From: Psychrobacter sp. Pi2-52
GTDB taxonomy: Bacteria > Pseudomonadota > Gammaproteobacteria > Pseudomonadales > Moraxellaceae
Direction of reading: 5' to 3'
Assembly (NCBI RefSeq): GCF_904846705.1
Contig: NZ_CAJHBS010000005.1
Location: 108,133 to 172,132 of the forward strand
DNA length: 64,000 bases
Shown: piece by piece, positions 52,555-62,145 of the stretch
How the letters are laid out: each line of letters opens with the position of its first letter
Numbering within the stretch: position 1 is the stretch's first letter
Program-made: the position numbers and the translations under genes
Notes under the pieces: generated by a model
Database searches by the model: none
What the model was told of the DNA's origin: nothing
The model's input: the letters and a program-made list of their open reading frames with translations, nothing else

Positions 52555-54828
52555 TTATTTGTCATCTATTTTATCTACTTTTATATCCTCAGTAGGATCG
52601 ATAGAGGCGTCGTTATCTTGAGCAGAGTCAGGTAGACGATTTGGGTCAAGCGCCCCTTTTTTGTTTTTAGGCGCACTACCATTGCCATTACTGTTCGTAG
52701 AGGTTTTGGTTTTCGAAGTCGCTGTCGAGTTTGCAGACATAACGCCTTTATTATCCCCATTAGTAGCAGATGTTTTTGGCTCTTCTACTGGCTCACTTTT
52801 CTCTACAGTAGTGCTAGAAGGTGACTTAGTCTCAGTGCTACTGCTTTGGGTGGTTGATGACTGATTGACGGTATTTTGCTCATCATTTTTGTCACTATCT
52901 ACCAAAGACTCTGGCGCTGCTGTCTGGCTATCATCAGAGCTAGGCTCCTGATCTTTGCGCTTTTCAGGGGCTTTTGAGTTGGACTCAAAGTTAGCATCAG
53001 CTGCCATGCGAGCCTGCTCTTGCTTCGGCGTTACATCGACTGGCTTCGGCTGTACTTCATCGTCTACCACTAGCGATATAAGCTTACGGTCACGAGGGAC
53101 AGTACCGTCAAACTTATCTGTGATGACGTGCAGTTTGCCTTCTTTATCTACCGTATATAGTGGTACGAATTGCTTATTATCCGCTTTATATTGCTCAAAG
53201 CTATAGCTATCCGTGATATTGGTAATCTTAATTCGAGCTTTTTTGGACAGCATACTGGCAAGCTTGGTATAGGTCACATCTTTGCCAAACAACCACTGTG
53301 AGTGGAAGTTCGATTGCTTATCATCACGCTCGCTTTTAACTTTTTCATCACTGAATTTAAGACGGTATAGCTTACGCTCACCAAACTCATGACGATAATG
53401 AATCTCGGACAGCGTGTTCATTTCTTTGTCCATACTCATCGCAAACAAACGACCAATACCGATTAGATCCAGATGATGATCTGCGTGATCAGAGATAGGG
53501 TTACCAAAATAAGTACGCAGACCGCTCATGCGTGCGCGTGCAATATTGGTGTAGTTATTGTGCGCAACGATGACGTCGAAGCCTTGGTCTTTGAGAGAGG
53601 TAGCAATCAATAGTGCAATTGGGTTTGAGCCAACGATAAGGATACCGTTAGTCTCAGGCTCACGTACGCCAAGTAAATTACCGACGACTTTTGCACCCAG
53701 ACCCTGAATCATGACCGTACCGATGATGACCATAAATACGAGAGGTACAAGTAGCTCTACGCCCTGAATATCATACTCTTGCAAACGAATCGCAAACAGC
53801 GATGAGATAGCAGCAGCGACGATACCACGTGGCCCAATCCAGCTAATCATCAGCTTTTCATTAGTCTTAAGGTTAGAGCCGATAGCCGATGCCCAGACTG
53901 ATAGTGGACGTGCGACAAACATCACGATAGCGAGCAGCACTAGCCCTGCAAAACCCACACTAAGCAAGCTTGCTAGCTCTACACGCGCCGCCAGAATGAT
54001 GAATAGCACTGAAATCAGCAGAATAGTTAACGATTCATTGAACTCTAAAATCGTCTCACGGGGGAATTTTGGCCAGTTTGCCAACGCCACACCCAATACT
54101 GTAACGGTCAATAGACCAGATTCATGCTCTAGATGATTTGATATTGAAAATAACACCAGTACAAATGCTAGAGTAAAAACATTACGCAAAAACTCAGGAA
54201 TCATATGACGACGCATAAGGAACGCAAGTAGCCAAGCGCCCGCCATACCCATTGCAGTAGCCAATACGACAATCTTAGCAAATAGTAGAATACTACTGGC
54301 TTCGCCGCCTGAGATAATGTACTCATAGACCAATACCACAGCGATAGCGCCGATCGGGTCAATGATAATACCTTCCCATTTCAAGATATTGGAAATGGTT
54401 TTGTTAGGGCGTACACTGCGCAGCAGCGGCATAATAACCGTCGGACCAGTCACACAGACTAGCGCACCGAAGAGTAAAGCAATCAATGGATCGACATCGA
54501 ATAGTAAATAAGTCGATAGTGCCACGATAGCAATCGTAATCAGTACACCGACCGATACTAGCATCTGTACCACGGTACCATGTTGCTTAATCTCATCGAA
54601 CTCTAGCGTTAGCGATCCTTCAAATAGGATAATTGCTACGCCCAAAGAGATGAAAGGAAACATGAGCTCGCCTAATACCAAATCTGGGTCAAATACACCC
54701 AGCACTGGGCCGACGATAATACCAATCAGTAATAAAAATAAAATGGATGGTTGCTTTAAATACCAAGCCAACCATTGGGCGGCAATGCCAATCCCAACCA
54801 CGCCGGATAGCAAAAGGGCGGTATCCAT
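52555..54828 (-). CDS. CPA1-type cation/proton antiporter with TrkA-like domain and disordered tail
   Basis: Membrane antiporter of 757 residues. The first 390 residues form about 12 hydrophobic segments with family motifs ILFLLLIGIIVGPVLG, GVAIILFEGSLTL, VTGPTVIMPLL, EGIIIDPIGAIAVVLVYE (ion-binding aspartate) and SWIGPRGIVAAAISSLFA. A nucleotide-binding TrkA-N/RCK-like domain follows (NGILIVGSNPIALLIATSL). From about residue 590 a Ser/Thr/Asp/Lys-rich stretch of some 165 residues looks disordered and ends in an acidic segment. Sodium/proton exchange is likely; ion choice cannot be read. Confidence 0.85.
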   Translation of the reverse strand: MDTALLLSGVVGIGIAAQWLAWYLKQPSILFLLLIGIIVGPVLGVFDPDLVLGELMFPFISLGVAIILFEGSLTLEFDEIKQHGTVVQMLVSVGVLITIAIVALSTYLLFDVDPLIALLFGALVCVTGPTVIMPLLRSVRPNKTISNILKWEGIIIDPIGAIAVVLVYEYIISGGEASSILLFAKIVVLATAMGMAGAWLLAFLMRRHMIPEFLRNVFTLAFVLVLFSISNHLEHESGLLTVTVLGVALANWPKFPRETILEFNESLTILLISVLFIILAARVELASLLSVGFAGLVLLAIVMFVARPLSVWASAIGSNLKTNEKLMISWIGPRGIVAAAISSLFAIRLQEYDIQGVELLVPLVFMVIIGTVMIQGLGAKVVGNLLGVREPETNGILIVGSNPIALLIATSLKDQGFDVIVAHNNYTNIARARMSGLRTYFGNPISDHADHHLDLIGIGRLFAMSMDKEMNTLSEIHYRHEFGERKLYRLKFSDEKVKSERDDKQSNFHSQWLFGKDVTYTKLASMLSKKARIKITNITDSYSFEQYKADNKQFVPLYTVDKEGKLHVITDKFDGTVPRDRKLISLVVDDEVQPKPVDVTPKQEQARMAADANFESNSKAPEKRKDQEPSSDDSQTAAPESLVDSDKNDEQNTVNQSSTTQSSSTETKSPSSTTVEKSEPVEEPKTSATNGDNKGVMSANSTATSKTKTSTNSNGNGSAPKNKKGALDPNRLPDSAQDNDASIDPTEDIKVDKIDDK

Positions 54829-55730
54829 AAATTAATCCTTTTATAATCTTGTCATATTTTATATCTACCGATAGCTGTTATAAGATAGTCGCTACCGTTT
54901 ATTTAACAATAAGTTGTTATCCGTTTCTGTTGTAGCCAAGCCATCGCACTGATAGCCATCATGAATCACAAAATAAGCTAGATATGATATAACTACTATA
55001 AAGTAGCAAAGACAAAAGCGCTTCTAGATAAATCACAATACGCTAGAAATGCAAAAGATGGAAAACAAGAGTGATGATAGCCAGTTTAATAAGGTCGTAA
55101 TAAACAGTCTTATATATAAGCTAACTTTTGTTTGTTTAGTAAAATATTTGGTTTGACATCATACCATGATTTTATTTCAAGCTGATGTAAGCCGTACCTG
55201 CTAAAAAGCCATGTCACGGCCACGAAAGTATACGAAGCCCATATGAAATAACGTTGCCTTGGGTTATCCTGCACTATGCAAAAGGCTTCAGCATAATACT
55301 TCAAGTTTTTATTTATCATACAGTAGCTGCGTGGGGCATGCACGCAGTAGCTGCGTGGGGCATGCACGTCGCGCACAGGATAATAGTGTTAGCGCCATGA
55401 AATGTCATATACTGATTGCTGGCATGGTTTATTTTTATAAGACACTATTAATCATGTTCTACACTATTAACCATGTCCTAAAGACGAGCGCTCTATAAGT
55501 ATTCAAATAATGAGTAGTGATAAAAATAAGCGTAAAGTAACGGCTAAAAAGCTATGACAATAAGTTCGAATAAAAGTGCTGTGCCGCATAAATAGACAAG
55601 ATAAATAGATAAAAGAATATAATTTCACCGAATAGTAACGAATAGGGGCATGCCGCTTGGTGTAGTCGCTATCGCTGACAATCATAACGTGGCTGTTAAT
55701 AACAGCGATTACTCATATGGAGGACACAAA
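54829..55730. other. gene-poor region of about 900 bp upstream of the HtrA-type protease gene
   Basis: No supported gene. It contains a perfect 24-bp tandem duplication (55321-55368) and, on the minus strand next to it, a frame that translates the repeat as HAPRSYC twice and continues with a hydrophobic stretch but lacks a ribosome site. A TATAAT at 55618-55623 with TAGACA at 55593-55598 (19-base spacing) is a possible but weak promoter for the protease gene. The region may be a remnant of an inserted element. Confidence 0.45.
55321..55368. repeat. perfect 24-bp tandem duplication
   Basis: Bases 55321-55344 and 55345-55368 are identical. The unit begins CAGTAGCTGCGTGG, contains the palindrome GCATGC, and is much richer in GC than its surroundings. 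Being 24 long, it keeps reading frame. It resembles a mobile or extragenic repeat more than local slippage of AT-rich DNA. Confidence 0.9.
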
Positions 55731-57185
55731 ATGCCTATCAATATGTTCAAAGGACAGACCACTGCTAATATGCAGCGCTGGTTACAACGTAGTGCGCTGG
55801 CACTTGCTGTTAGTACCGCGATGTTTGCTAGTATTAATGTCACGACGATAAACAGTGCTCAGGCTGCAGTCACGACGGCTGATTTCTCTGGTTTGGTGCA
55901 ACAAGTCACGCCAGCAGTGGCACGTGTCAATGTTACCAAAACGATTAGTGAAGCCGAGCTTGCTAAGGCTCAGACTGCTGAAGTGTTGCGTCAGTTCTTT
56001 GGTGATCGTCTACGTATCCCTGATCGAGTCGCGACGCCAGCGATTGAACATGCTTATGGTACGGCCTTTTTTATTACCTCCAATGGATATATGCTGACCA
56101 ATCATCATGTCATCGCAGGTGCGGACAAAATCACTGTGACGCTCAATGATAGAACCGAGCTTGATGCAACTTTGGTCGGTAGTGACGAGCGCTCAGATGT
56201 GGCCGTGCTAAAAGTTGAGGGCAGCCAATTTCCAGCTCTGCCTATTGGCGACTCAAGTGGTCTAAAAGTAGGAGAGCCAGTGTTAGCAATTGGTTCGCCA
56301 TTTGGTTTTGACTATTCAGCCTCTGCTGGTATTGTCAGTGCCAAGTCGCGTAGTTTCTCACGTGAGACGAGCGTGCCATTTATCCAAACAGATGTAGCGC
56401 TAAACCCTGGTAACTCTGGCGGGCCACTATTTAACCAGCGCGGCGAAGTGATTGGAATCAATTCGCGCATTTTTAGTGGTACTGGCGGTTATATGGGACT
56501 GTCATTCTCTATCCCTATTGACGCTGCCATGGATATTTATGAACAGCTGAAAAACGACGGTGAAGTGGCGCGTGCATATTTAGGAATCTATCCACAAGAT
56601 ATCGATCGAAATCTGGCCGAGGCTTATAATTTAGAGCGTCCTCAAGGTGCCTTACTGACTCGTGTATCACCAGACTCACCAGCACAAAAATCAGGCCTAA
56701 AACCTGGTGACATCATTTTGCAATACAATGACGTACAAATCATGGAGGCATCAGATTTGCTGAACTTGCTCAACCGAGCGCGTCCAAGCGATCCCTTCCG
56801 TGCACGGATCCAGCGTAACGGTAAGCAGATGGTGATTAACGGCAAGCTCGCTTATGCGCCCAATGATGTAAGAGCACAGAGCGGTGATGAGCAAAATGAT
56901 GATGTACAGTTGGGCTTGCGTTTACGCGATTTGACGGCAGATGAACAAGCAGAAATCGCAGTCGATAATAAAACGGGCATATTGGTTACTACAGTGGATC
57001 CTACTGGATTGGCCGCGCGCTCAGGTATTCTGGCAGGCGATGTTATTACCAACTTTCATCAAAAGCCGATTGAAACAGTGGCAGACTTTTCAGGTGCTAT
57101 CTCATCTCTTCCTAAAAAAGGCGTGGTCACTATAGAGGTTATACGCCAAGGCATTCCTGCTATTATTGGTCTGCGTATTGAGTAG
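55731..57185 (+). CDS. mucD: periplasmic serine protease of the DegP/HtrA (MucD) family
   Basis: Envelope quality-control protease. The 484-residue precursor has a signal peptide ending NSAQA (about residue 45). The trypsin-like domain carries the triad His (TNHHVIAGA), Asp (SDVAVLKVEG) and Ser (NPGNSGGPLFNQRG), and two PDZ domains follow (YLGIYPQDIDRNLAEAY and LGLRLRDLTADEQAEIAVD). This organisation matches MucD/DegP. The ATG at 55731 has GGAGGA seven bases upstream; the open frame extends to 55650 without support. Confidence 0.92.
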   Translation: MPINMFKGQTTANMQRWLQRSALALAVSTAMFASINVTTINSAQAAVTTADFSGLVQQVTPAVARVNVTKTISEAELAKAQTAEVLRQFFGDRLRIPDRVATPAIEHAYGTAFFITSNGYMLTNHHVIAGADKITVTLNDRTELDATLVGSDERSDVAVLKVEGSQFPALPIGDSSGLKVGEPVLAIGSPFGFDYSASAGIVSAKSRSFSRETSVPFIQTDVALNPGNSGGPLFNQRGEVIGINSRIFSGTGGYMGLSFSIPIDAAMDIYEQLKNDGEVARAYLGIYPQDIDRNLAEAYNLERPQGALLTRVSPDSPAQKSGLKPGDIILQYNDVQIMEASDLLNLLNRARPSDPFRARIQRNGKQMVINGKLAYAPNDVRAQSGDEQNDDVQLGLRLRDLTADEQAEIAVDNKTGILVTTVDPTGLAARSGILAGDVITNFHQKPIETVADFSGAISSLPKKGVVTIEVIRQGIPAIIGLRIE

Positions 57186-57838
57186 GTGTCATGATTAAAG
57201 CGTGACTGTTAATGTGACTAATAATGTAACTCAGATTAGGGTGCAGAGTATAAAGGCAGCGCGCACGTCAATAATTGTGCTTTCTATTTAGCTTATTAAT
57301 AGAATATTGTATATTCATGAGCATCGGTACGAGAGGGTTGCCTTTTCGATTCTATCGACCTACTATCGATGTGTTGACGATTCGTTAATATTACATAAGA
57401 GACTTATCAGCGCACGTTGATTACGCTAAACTGCTTCTACAGTAATGTGATTACTTCTTTGCAAGGTTTTAGTTCAAGTTCTATAAATTTAAGCAAAAAA
57501 TAACTCCCGTTTTTTGGTACTAAAATTATGTGCTGACTGCCAATTGATTGATAGCGGTCAAATCAAAATATGCTACACTAACGAGCACTCTTATTATTAT
57601 ATTTCTGTCGGTTAGTAGGTACGCCCATTACTCTTGGTAGATTGCCATCACGATACTGATATCGTAGATATAATAATCTATGATACAAACGCTATTATAG
57701 TAAGTAGAGACGCAGCATTAACATCAAGTAAGTTACGCCATCAGCGTTTATCAACGCATACAAAGCAATGGCCACTTGCAAACGACCTATCATGTGACAG
57801 CTTTAATAAAAGCTAGGATAATACAGTAAGGCACGGTT
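57186..57838. other. intergenic region upstream of dapA
   Basis: About 650 bases without a convincing gene. A possible extended -10 TGCTACACT at 57571-57579 would give dapA a leader of about 250 bases; TTGATA at 57548 is 20 bases away, so the match is weak. A 60-codon frame from 57634 has no ribosome site and I do not accept it. Confidence 0.4.
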
Positions 57839-58744
57839 ATGAGCACAGCATACGACGAGATCAAAACCCGACTACAAGGCTCAATGGTAGCTTTGGTAAC
57901 GCCCATGCACCCTGACGGTAAGGTCGATTATAAACGTCTCGCAGATCTCATAGATTGGCAGATCGAGCAGGGCACACACTGCCTTGTGGCTGTTGGTACT
58001 ACTGGCGAATCAGCGACCCTATCTATGCAAGAGCATAGCGATGTCATTCGCTATTTTGTCCAGCATGTCAAGGGTCGTGTACCGGTCATCGCGGGTACTG
58101 GTGCCAACAACACGATGGAAGCCATCAAGCTGACTCAGGATGCTGCCGATGCAGGCGCAGACTGTGCGTTGCTCGTTGCTCCTTACTACAATAAGCCGCC
58201 ACAAGAAGGCTTATTTCAGCATTATCAAGCCATTGCCAAAGCCGTAAATATACCGCAAATGCTGTATAACGTGCCTGGACGTACAGTGGTTGATATCGCT
58301 CAAGAAACGGTTGAGCGTTTATGTGATATCAATAATATCGTTGCTATCAAAGATGCGACAGGATCTGTCGGTCGCGGTGAGCAATTGATCAAAGCCGTTG
58401 GTGACAGAATGGTTGTACTATCTGGTGATGACGGCACTGCGCTTGATCTAATGAAAGTAGGTGGCAAAGGTAATATCTCAGTCACGGCTAACGTGGCACC
58501 AAAAGCTATGAGCGAGACCTTTTCTGCGGGTTTACGTGGTGATTTTGAAGCGGCTGGTAAAATCCATGACGTGGTCAAGCATCTGCACCGTGACCTATTT
58601 ATCGAATCAAGCCCTATCCCAGTGAAGTACGCCTTGCATAAAATGGGCATTATCGATAAAGGTATCCGTCTGCCATTGGTTTGGCTCGCCGAGCAGCATC
58701 ATGCGACTATCGATGAAGCATTGGTTCGAGCAAACATACGATAA
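57839..58744 (+). CDS. dapA: 4-hydroxy-tetrahydrodipicolinate synthase
   Basis: First enzyme of the lysine/diaminopimelate branch; condenses pyruvate with aspartate semialdehyde. The 301-residue TIM-barrel protein has GSMVALVTPMHPDG near the start, GTTGESATLS, the catalytic tyrosine in MLYNVPGRTVVDI and the Schiff-base lysine in IVAIKDATGS. GAGCAACC-type extras are absent and length is normal. It heads the order dapA - short lipoprotein - purC, which corresponds to dapA-bamC-purC in E. coli. Confidence 0.95.
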   Translation: MSTAYDEIKTRLQGSMVALVTPMHPDGKVDYKRLADLIDWQIEQGTHCLVAVGTTGESATLSMQEHSDVIRYFVQHVKGRVPVIAGTGANNTMEAIKLTQDAADAGADCALLVAPYYNKPPQEGLFQHYQAIAKAVNIPQMLYNVPGRTVVDIAQETVERLCDINNIVAIKDATGSVGRGEQLIKAVGDRMVVLSGDDGTALDLMKVGGKGNISVTANVAPKAMSETFSAGLRGDFEAAGKIHDVVKHLHRDLFIESSPIPVKYALHKMGIIDKGIRLPLVWLAEQHHATIDEALVRANIR

Positions 58745-58885
58745 ATTGATATTTAGCCAATTGATATTCGGCGATTTAAGACTTGCTGCACATTAGATGA
58801 GTGCCATTCGAGCTAGCAGCAAGTCAACTTATCACGATAAGTCAATCGCCTACATGAGCAATAACTGCTAACTCAGAGAGACAAC

Positions 58886-59212
58886 ATGATGACAGTAACA
58901 TCAAAGACAGCATCATCAACGACAAAATTATTTCCAGCAATGCTGACCTTGGTTTTGGGTAGCACTTTGGTATTAAGCGGCTGTCAAGCGACCAAAAACC
59001 TGCTTGGTAAACGTGATAACGGCAGCTTAGATTATCAGCAAAGCAAAAAGCTTGCACCGATAGAGCTACCTGCCGCCCAAGAAACGGCACCCTTTGTACC
59101 TTTGTATTCAACACCTAATGCTGGGGCAAACACGCTCCAACTACAAAATGAGTCAGGCAATCAGTATCAACTGCCAAAACCTCAGCGTGCTGTTAGTAAC
59201 ACTTCGAACTAA
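58886..59212 (+). CDS. bamC: short BamC-like lipoprotein (N-terminal region only)
   Basis: A 108-residue lipoprotein precursor with lipobox LSGC (Cys33). The mature 76 residues read like the extended N-terminal lasso of BamC, which in E. coli runs along BamD: a DYQQSKKLAPIELP segment, then FVPLYSTPNAG and a polar end. The two helix-grip domains that make up most of BamC are absent, and the next gene starts 127 bases later. The position between dapA and purC is exactly that of bamC (nlpB) in E. coli. Identity rests on synteny plus weak sequence resemblance. An alternative is an unrelated small lipoprotein. Confidence 0.65.
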   Translation: MMTVTSKTASSTTKLFPAMLTLVLGSTLVLSGCQATKNLLGKRDNGSLDYQQSKKLAPIELPAAQETAPFVPLYSTPNAGANTLQLQNESGNQYQLPKPQRAVSNTSN

Positions 59213-59339
59213 ACTTATTCCCTTATCTATATCGCTGACTGTTGCGTCTTTATCATAGCTGCAAACCATGTATCTTACATCAGTCAGCGGTAGCTGCGCG
59301 TTTTTACCACATAAGCTTGAACGAACAGGAACCCCCATA

Positions 59340-60053
59340 ATGCAAAAGCAACAACTGCTGTATAAAGGTAAAGCCAAATCTGTCTATGAAACAGAAGACA
59401 ATGATCTTCTGATTTTGCACTTCCGTGATGATACCTCAGCGCTTGATGGTAAGCGTATCGAACAATTAGCACGTAAAGGTGTGGTTAATAACCGCTTTAA
59501 TGCTTTTATCATGCAAAAATTGTCTGATGCTGGTATCGAAACACATTTCGAGAAGCAATTGTCTGATGACGAAGTGTTGGTTAAACGCTTGGACATGATT
59601 CCTGTAGAGTGCGTGGTTCGTAACTTTGCAGCTGGTAGTTTGGTGCGTCGTTTAGGCTTAGAAGAAGGTCAAGCATTGACGCCGCCAACTTATGAGCTGT
59701 TTTATAAAGATGATGCGCTAGGTGATCCGATGGTTAACGAATCACTTTCTGTATCTCTTGGCTGGGCGACCAAAGAGCAATTGGCTAAGATGGAAGAGCT
59801 GACCTATCAAGTCAACGATGTATTAAAGGCATTGTTTGATGCGGGTGATTTAATCCTAGTTGATTTTAAACTAGAGTTTGGCGTATTCCATGACCGTATC
59901 GTGTTAGGTGACGAGTTCTCACCAGATGGCTGCCGTATCTGGGATAAGAACACTAAGAAGAAACTTGATAAAGACCGTTTCCGTCAGTCATTAGGCGATG
60001 TGATCGAAGCTTATGAAGAAGTGGCTGACCGTATTGGTGTGCCATTAAAATAA
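59340..60053 (+). CDS. purC: phosphoribosylaminoimidazole-succinocarboxamide synthase
   Basis: SAICAR synthetase of purine synthesis. The 237-residue protein begins [17 protein letters not shown] with the nucleotide-binding lysines, followed by [41 protein letters not shown], and [12 protein letters not shown] with the metal-binding acidic residues. ATG at 59340 has CAGGAA upstream and matches the family start; the frame runs open to 59268. A terminator follows directly. Confidence 0.96.
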   Translation: MQKQQLLYKGKAKSVYETEDNDLLILHFRDDTSALDGKRIEQLARKGVVNNRFNAFIMQKLSDAGIETHFEKQLSDDEVLVKRLDMIPVECVVRNFAAGSLVRRLGLEEGQALTPPTYELFYKDDALGDPMVNESLSVSLGWATKEQLAKMEELTYQVNDVLKALFDAGDLILVDFKLEFGVFHDRIVLGDEFSPDGCRIWDKNTKKKLDKDRFRQSLGDVIEAYEEVADRIGVPLK

Positions 60054-60075
60054 GTATCTGATACTTAGCATAAAA

Positions 60076-60107
60076 TAAAAAACTGAGCCATGTGCTCAGT
60101 TTTTTTA
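60076..60107 (+). terminator. rho-independent terminator after purC
   Basis: AAAAAACTGAGC / GCTCAGTTTTTTT with a five-base loop, about 25 bases after the purC stop. Confidence 0.9.
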
Positions 60108-60306
60108 TGTCATTATATTTATAATGGTACCCTAGTGAGGACTTGAAGGCTCGGCTGTAGCTCAAGTGATTTCAATTAACGTAACCTCCTGTGTCGCATT
60201 AGTGTACATCCGAGTGTATTTGACAACCTAGGCTTGATGGCTCTTCAAGTAAGTTATCATAGAGGCAATTTATCGCTGACTATTTAGCGCATTAGAGGTC
60301 ATGAGT

Positions 60307-60747
60307 ATGTCATTTAAAGTGTTGCCACGATTTATCGAAGAATTAGGTACTGAATATACAAGTCAAGATTCTAAATACTTTTTAGGTAAAGATAAGCTTA
60401 AAGAGTTTCCAAGTGTATTAAATCATATAAATAAGCTAACCTCAGCAGAGGCTAGCTTATTTTCAAATTATATGAGAAGTGGAGAATTAGTTTATGCATG
60501 GATGGGACTTGTAAAGGATCCAATTGATAGTAAGTATAATGTTTGTACAGGTGAGTACTCGGATGGAGTTTTTTTCTGGTATGACATGCACATTTATCTA
60601 GTTCAAAAATATCACATAGATTTGCCTAAAGAGTTTAAGGCACACATTATCTCTTTTGGAAACAATTACGCGCATTTAAAAAAATTAGATCAAGGAGATT
60701 TGCAGGTATCAACTAGAAAATCAGAAAATATACTCTTAAAGTATTAA
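60307..60747 (+). CDS. hypothetical protein, AT-rich orphan
   Basis: A 146-residue soluble-looking protein with no signal peptide or membrane helix and no family I recognise. It is rich in Lys, Tyr, Phe and Asn, with aromatic segments (YAWMGLVKDP, DGVFFWYDMHIYLVQKYHIDLP) that recall small immunity-type proteins, though I cannot support that. Its codons are strongly A/T-ending compared with neighbouring purC, which suggests later acquisition. The second ATG at 60307 has AGAGG eight bases upstream; the first, at 60301, is too close to it. Confidence 0.65.
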   Translation: MSFKVLPRFIEELGTEYTSQDSKYFLGKDKLKEFPSVLNHINKLTSAEASLFSNYMRSGELVYAWMGLVKDPIDSKYNVCTGEYSDGVFFWYDMHIYLVQKYHIDLPKEFKAHIISFGNNYAHLKKLDQGDLQVSTRKSENILLKY

Positions 60748-61021
60748 CGGTATACCCCAACGGAACCAGCTATTTCACTCTTCAAACGTATTAACAGACT
60801 ACTTAAAATAGACTGCCATAATGGAACCACACATCACAGCCTGCAACTTCTATCTATTTATAAAACAGTATTACTCTTTAGGCACAGGCTTGTAGTTTAG
60901 ATTGTATAAAAAATCAAACATAGCGCCAACACTGTCCCCGATACCTTATCTTACTTTTATGCTAATTTGTTAATGCTTACTCATATTGATTAGACCATAA
61001 AAATAAGAAAAGGTTTCGCTG

Positions 61022-61654
61022 ATGTCTACTGCCTCATCAACCGTTTTGGATCCTGACTGGTTCACTCGTCCGACCTGTGTGGTCGCTGCTGACCTGATTG
61101 GTAAAGTCTTATGTCGACAGCTAACCGATAGTGATGGACAGCAAAAAACGCTACGTATGCGTATCTCTGAGACTGAGGCCTATATTGGTCAAGATGATCC
61201 CGCTTGCCACTCACATGCAGGCACTCGAACGGCACGCACAGAGATTATGTATGAGCAAGGCGGTGTGTTCTATGTCTATTTGACCTATGGCGTGCATCAT
61301 ATGCTAAATTTGATTAGCGGCTCTGTAGAGTCGCCTGAATCGGTATTGATCCGCGCTGGGTTTTTGACGGATGATAGTGACCGTCTGATTGAAGAGCAAC
61401 AACTCAGTTCAGATAAGCAGTTTACTCACCCTAAGCAGTTTGCAGGCCCTGGCAAATTGACCAAACGCTTGCAAATTGATCGCGATTTATATGGCAAACC
61501 TGTTTCGCCGACATCAGACGTTTGGATAGAAGATGATAATTGCCAGCCACCTGTATCACTACGCCCACGTATTGGTATTGATTATGCCGGTGATGCCAAA
61601 GACTGGCTGCTACGTTATATATGGACCGAGCATCCTTCCTTATCTAAGAGCTAG
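61022..61654 (+). CDS. DNA-3-methyladenine glycosylase (AAG/MPG family)
   Basis: Base-excision repair glycosylase of 210 residues that removes alkylated purines. It matches the AAG fold rather than the AlkA/Tag types: LDPDWFTRPTCVVAADLIGKVLCR at the start, catalytic glutamate in RISETEAYIGQDDPACHSHAG with RTARTEIMYEQGGVFYVYLTYGVHHMLNL, then VLIRAG and GPGKLTKRLQID. AAAAGG lies before the ATG. Flanked by the AT-rich orphan and the NIF3-like gene; only 37 bases separate it from the latter, so cotranscription is likely. Confidence 0.92.
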   Translation: MSTASSTVLDPDWFTRPTCVVAADLIGKVLCRQLTDSDGQQKTLRMRISETEAYIGQDDPACHSHAGTRTARTEIMYEQGGVFYVYLTYGVHHMLNLISGSVESPESVLIRAGFLTDDSDRLIEEQQLSSDKQFTHPKQFAGPGKLTKRLQIDRDLYGKPVSPTSDVWIEDDNCQPPVSLRPRIGIDYAGDAKDWLLRYIWTEHPSLSKS

Positions 61655-61691
61655 CAGATTGAGATTCAAAACTATTCTATGAGGTAAGCCT

Positions 61692-62003
61692 ATGTACAAG
61701 TTGACCGTTTTTATTCCTGATGCAGCGTTAGACCAAGTAAAGTCTGCTTTGTTTGCTGCTGGCGCTGGGAAGATTGGAAACTATGAGCAATGCTGTTGGC
61801 AGGTACAAGGAAGCGGTCAGTTTATGCCATTATCAGGTAGTACGCCGCACATTGGCACACAGGATAGTTTAGAAATAGTCGATGAGTGGCGAGTGGAAAT
61901 GGTGGTAGATGAAGCTTTTATCGATGCTACCATTGCCGCGTTAAAAGAAGCGCACCCCTATGAAACGCCAGCTTATGATGTGATAAAAGTTTTGGATTTT
62001 TAG
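61692..62003 (+). CDS. NIF3/YqfO-type small protein (PII/CutA-like fold)
   Basis: A 103-residue protein equal to the stand-alone middle domain of YqfO/NIF3 proteins. The pattern MYKLTVFIPDAALDQVKSAL, GAGKIGNYEQCCWQ, the FMPLSGSTPHIGT loop, and AHPYETPAYDVIKV is characteristic. The fold resembles PII and CutA trimers; no biochemical role is established. GAGGTAAG lies before the ATG. Follows the glycosylase gene closely. Confidence 0.88.
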   Translation: MYKLTVFIPDAALDQVKSALFAAGAGKIGNYEQCCWQVQGSGQFMPLSGSTPHIGTQDSLEIVDEWRVEMVVDEAFIDATIAALKEAHPYETPAYDVIKVLDF

Positions 62004-62050
62004 TTTTATATAGAAAAGTATCAGATGATTGACTGTAAGAATTCTCATAG

Positions 62051-62084
62051 AAAAACCAAATAAGCCATTTGCTAACTTATTTGG
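62051..62084 (-). terminator. probable terminator of the 124-residue lipoprotein gene
   Basis: CCAAATAAG and CTTATTTGG (62056-62064 and 62076-62084) form a nine-base stem. On the minus strand it is followed by TTTTT. The loop is 11 bases, so strength is moderate. Confidence 0.65.
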
Positions 62085-62145
62085 CTATAAAGCTTTTAAT
62101 ATTTCAACTGAGTATTAATAGTGAATGTCAGCCCTTAACAACTGA

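Noticed and set aside
55110..55376. Minus-strand 88-codon frame across the 24-bp duplication
   Set aside because: It begins inside the repeat, lacks a ribosome site and resembles no family; it may be chance or a remnant.
57634..57816. 60-codon frame upstream of dapA
   Set aside because: No ribosome site, unlikely composition, and it lies in the probable dapA leader.
58886..59212. bamC as a frameshifted pseudogene
   Set aside because: Only 127 bases separate its stop from purC, so the missing domains are not present in another frame; it is a short gene, not a broken long one.
60118..60180. Possible tRNA or tmRNA remnant after purC
   Set aside because: A weak ACTTGA/TCAAGT pairing is present, but no cloverleaf, T-loop or CCA end can be built.
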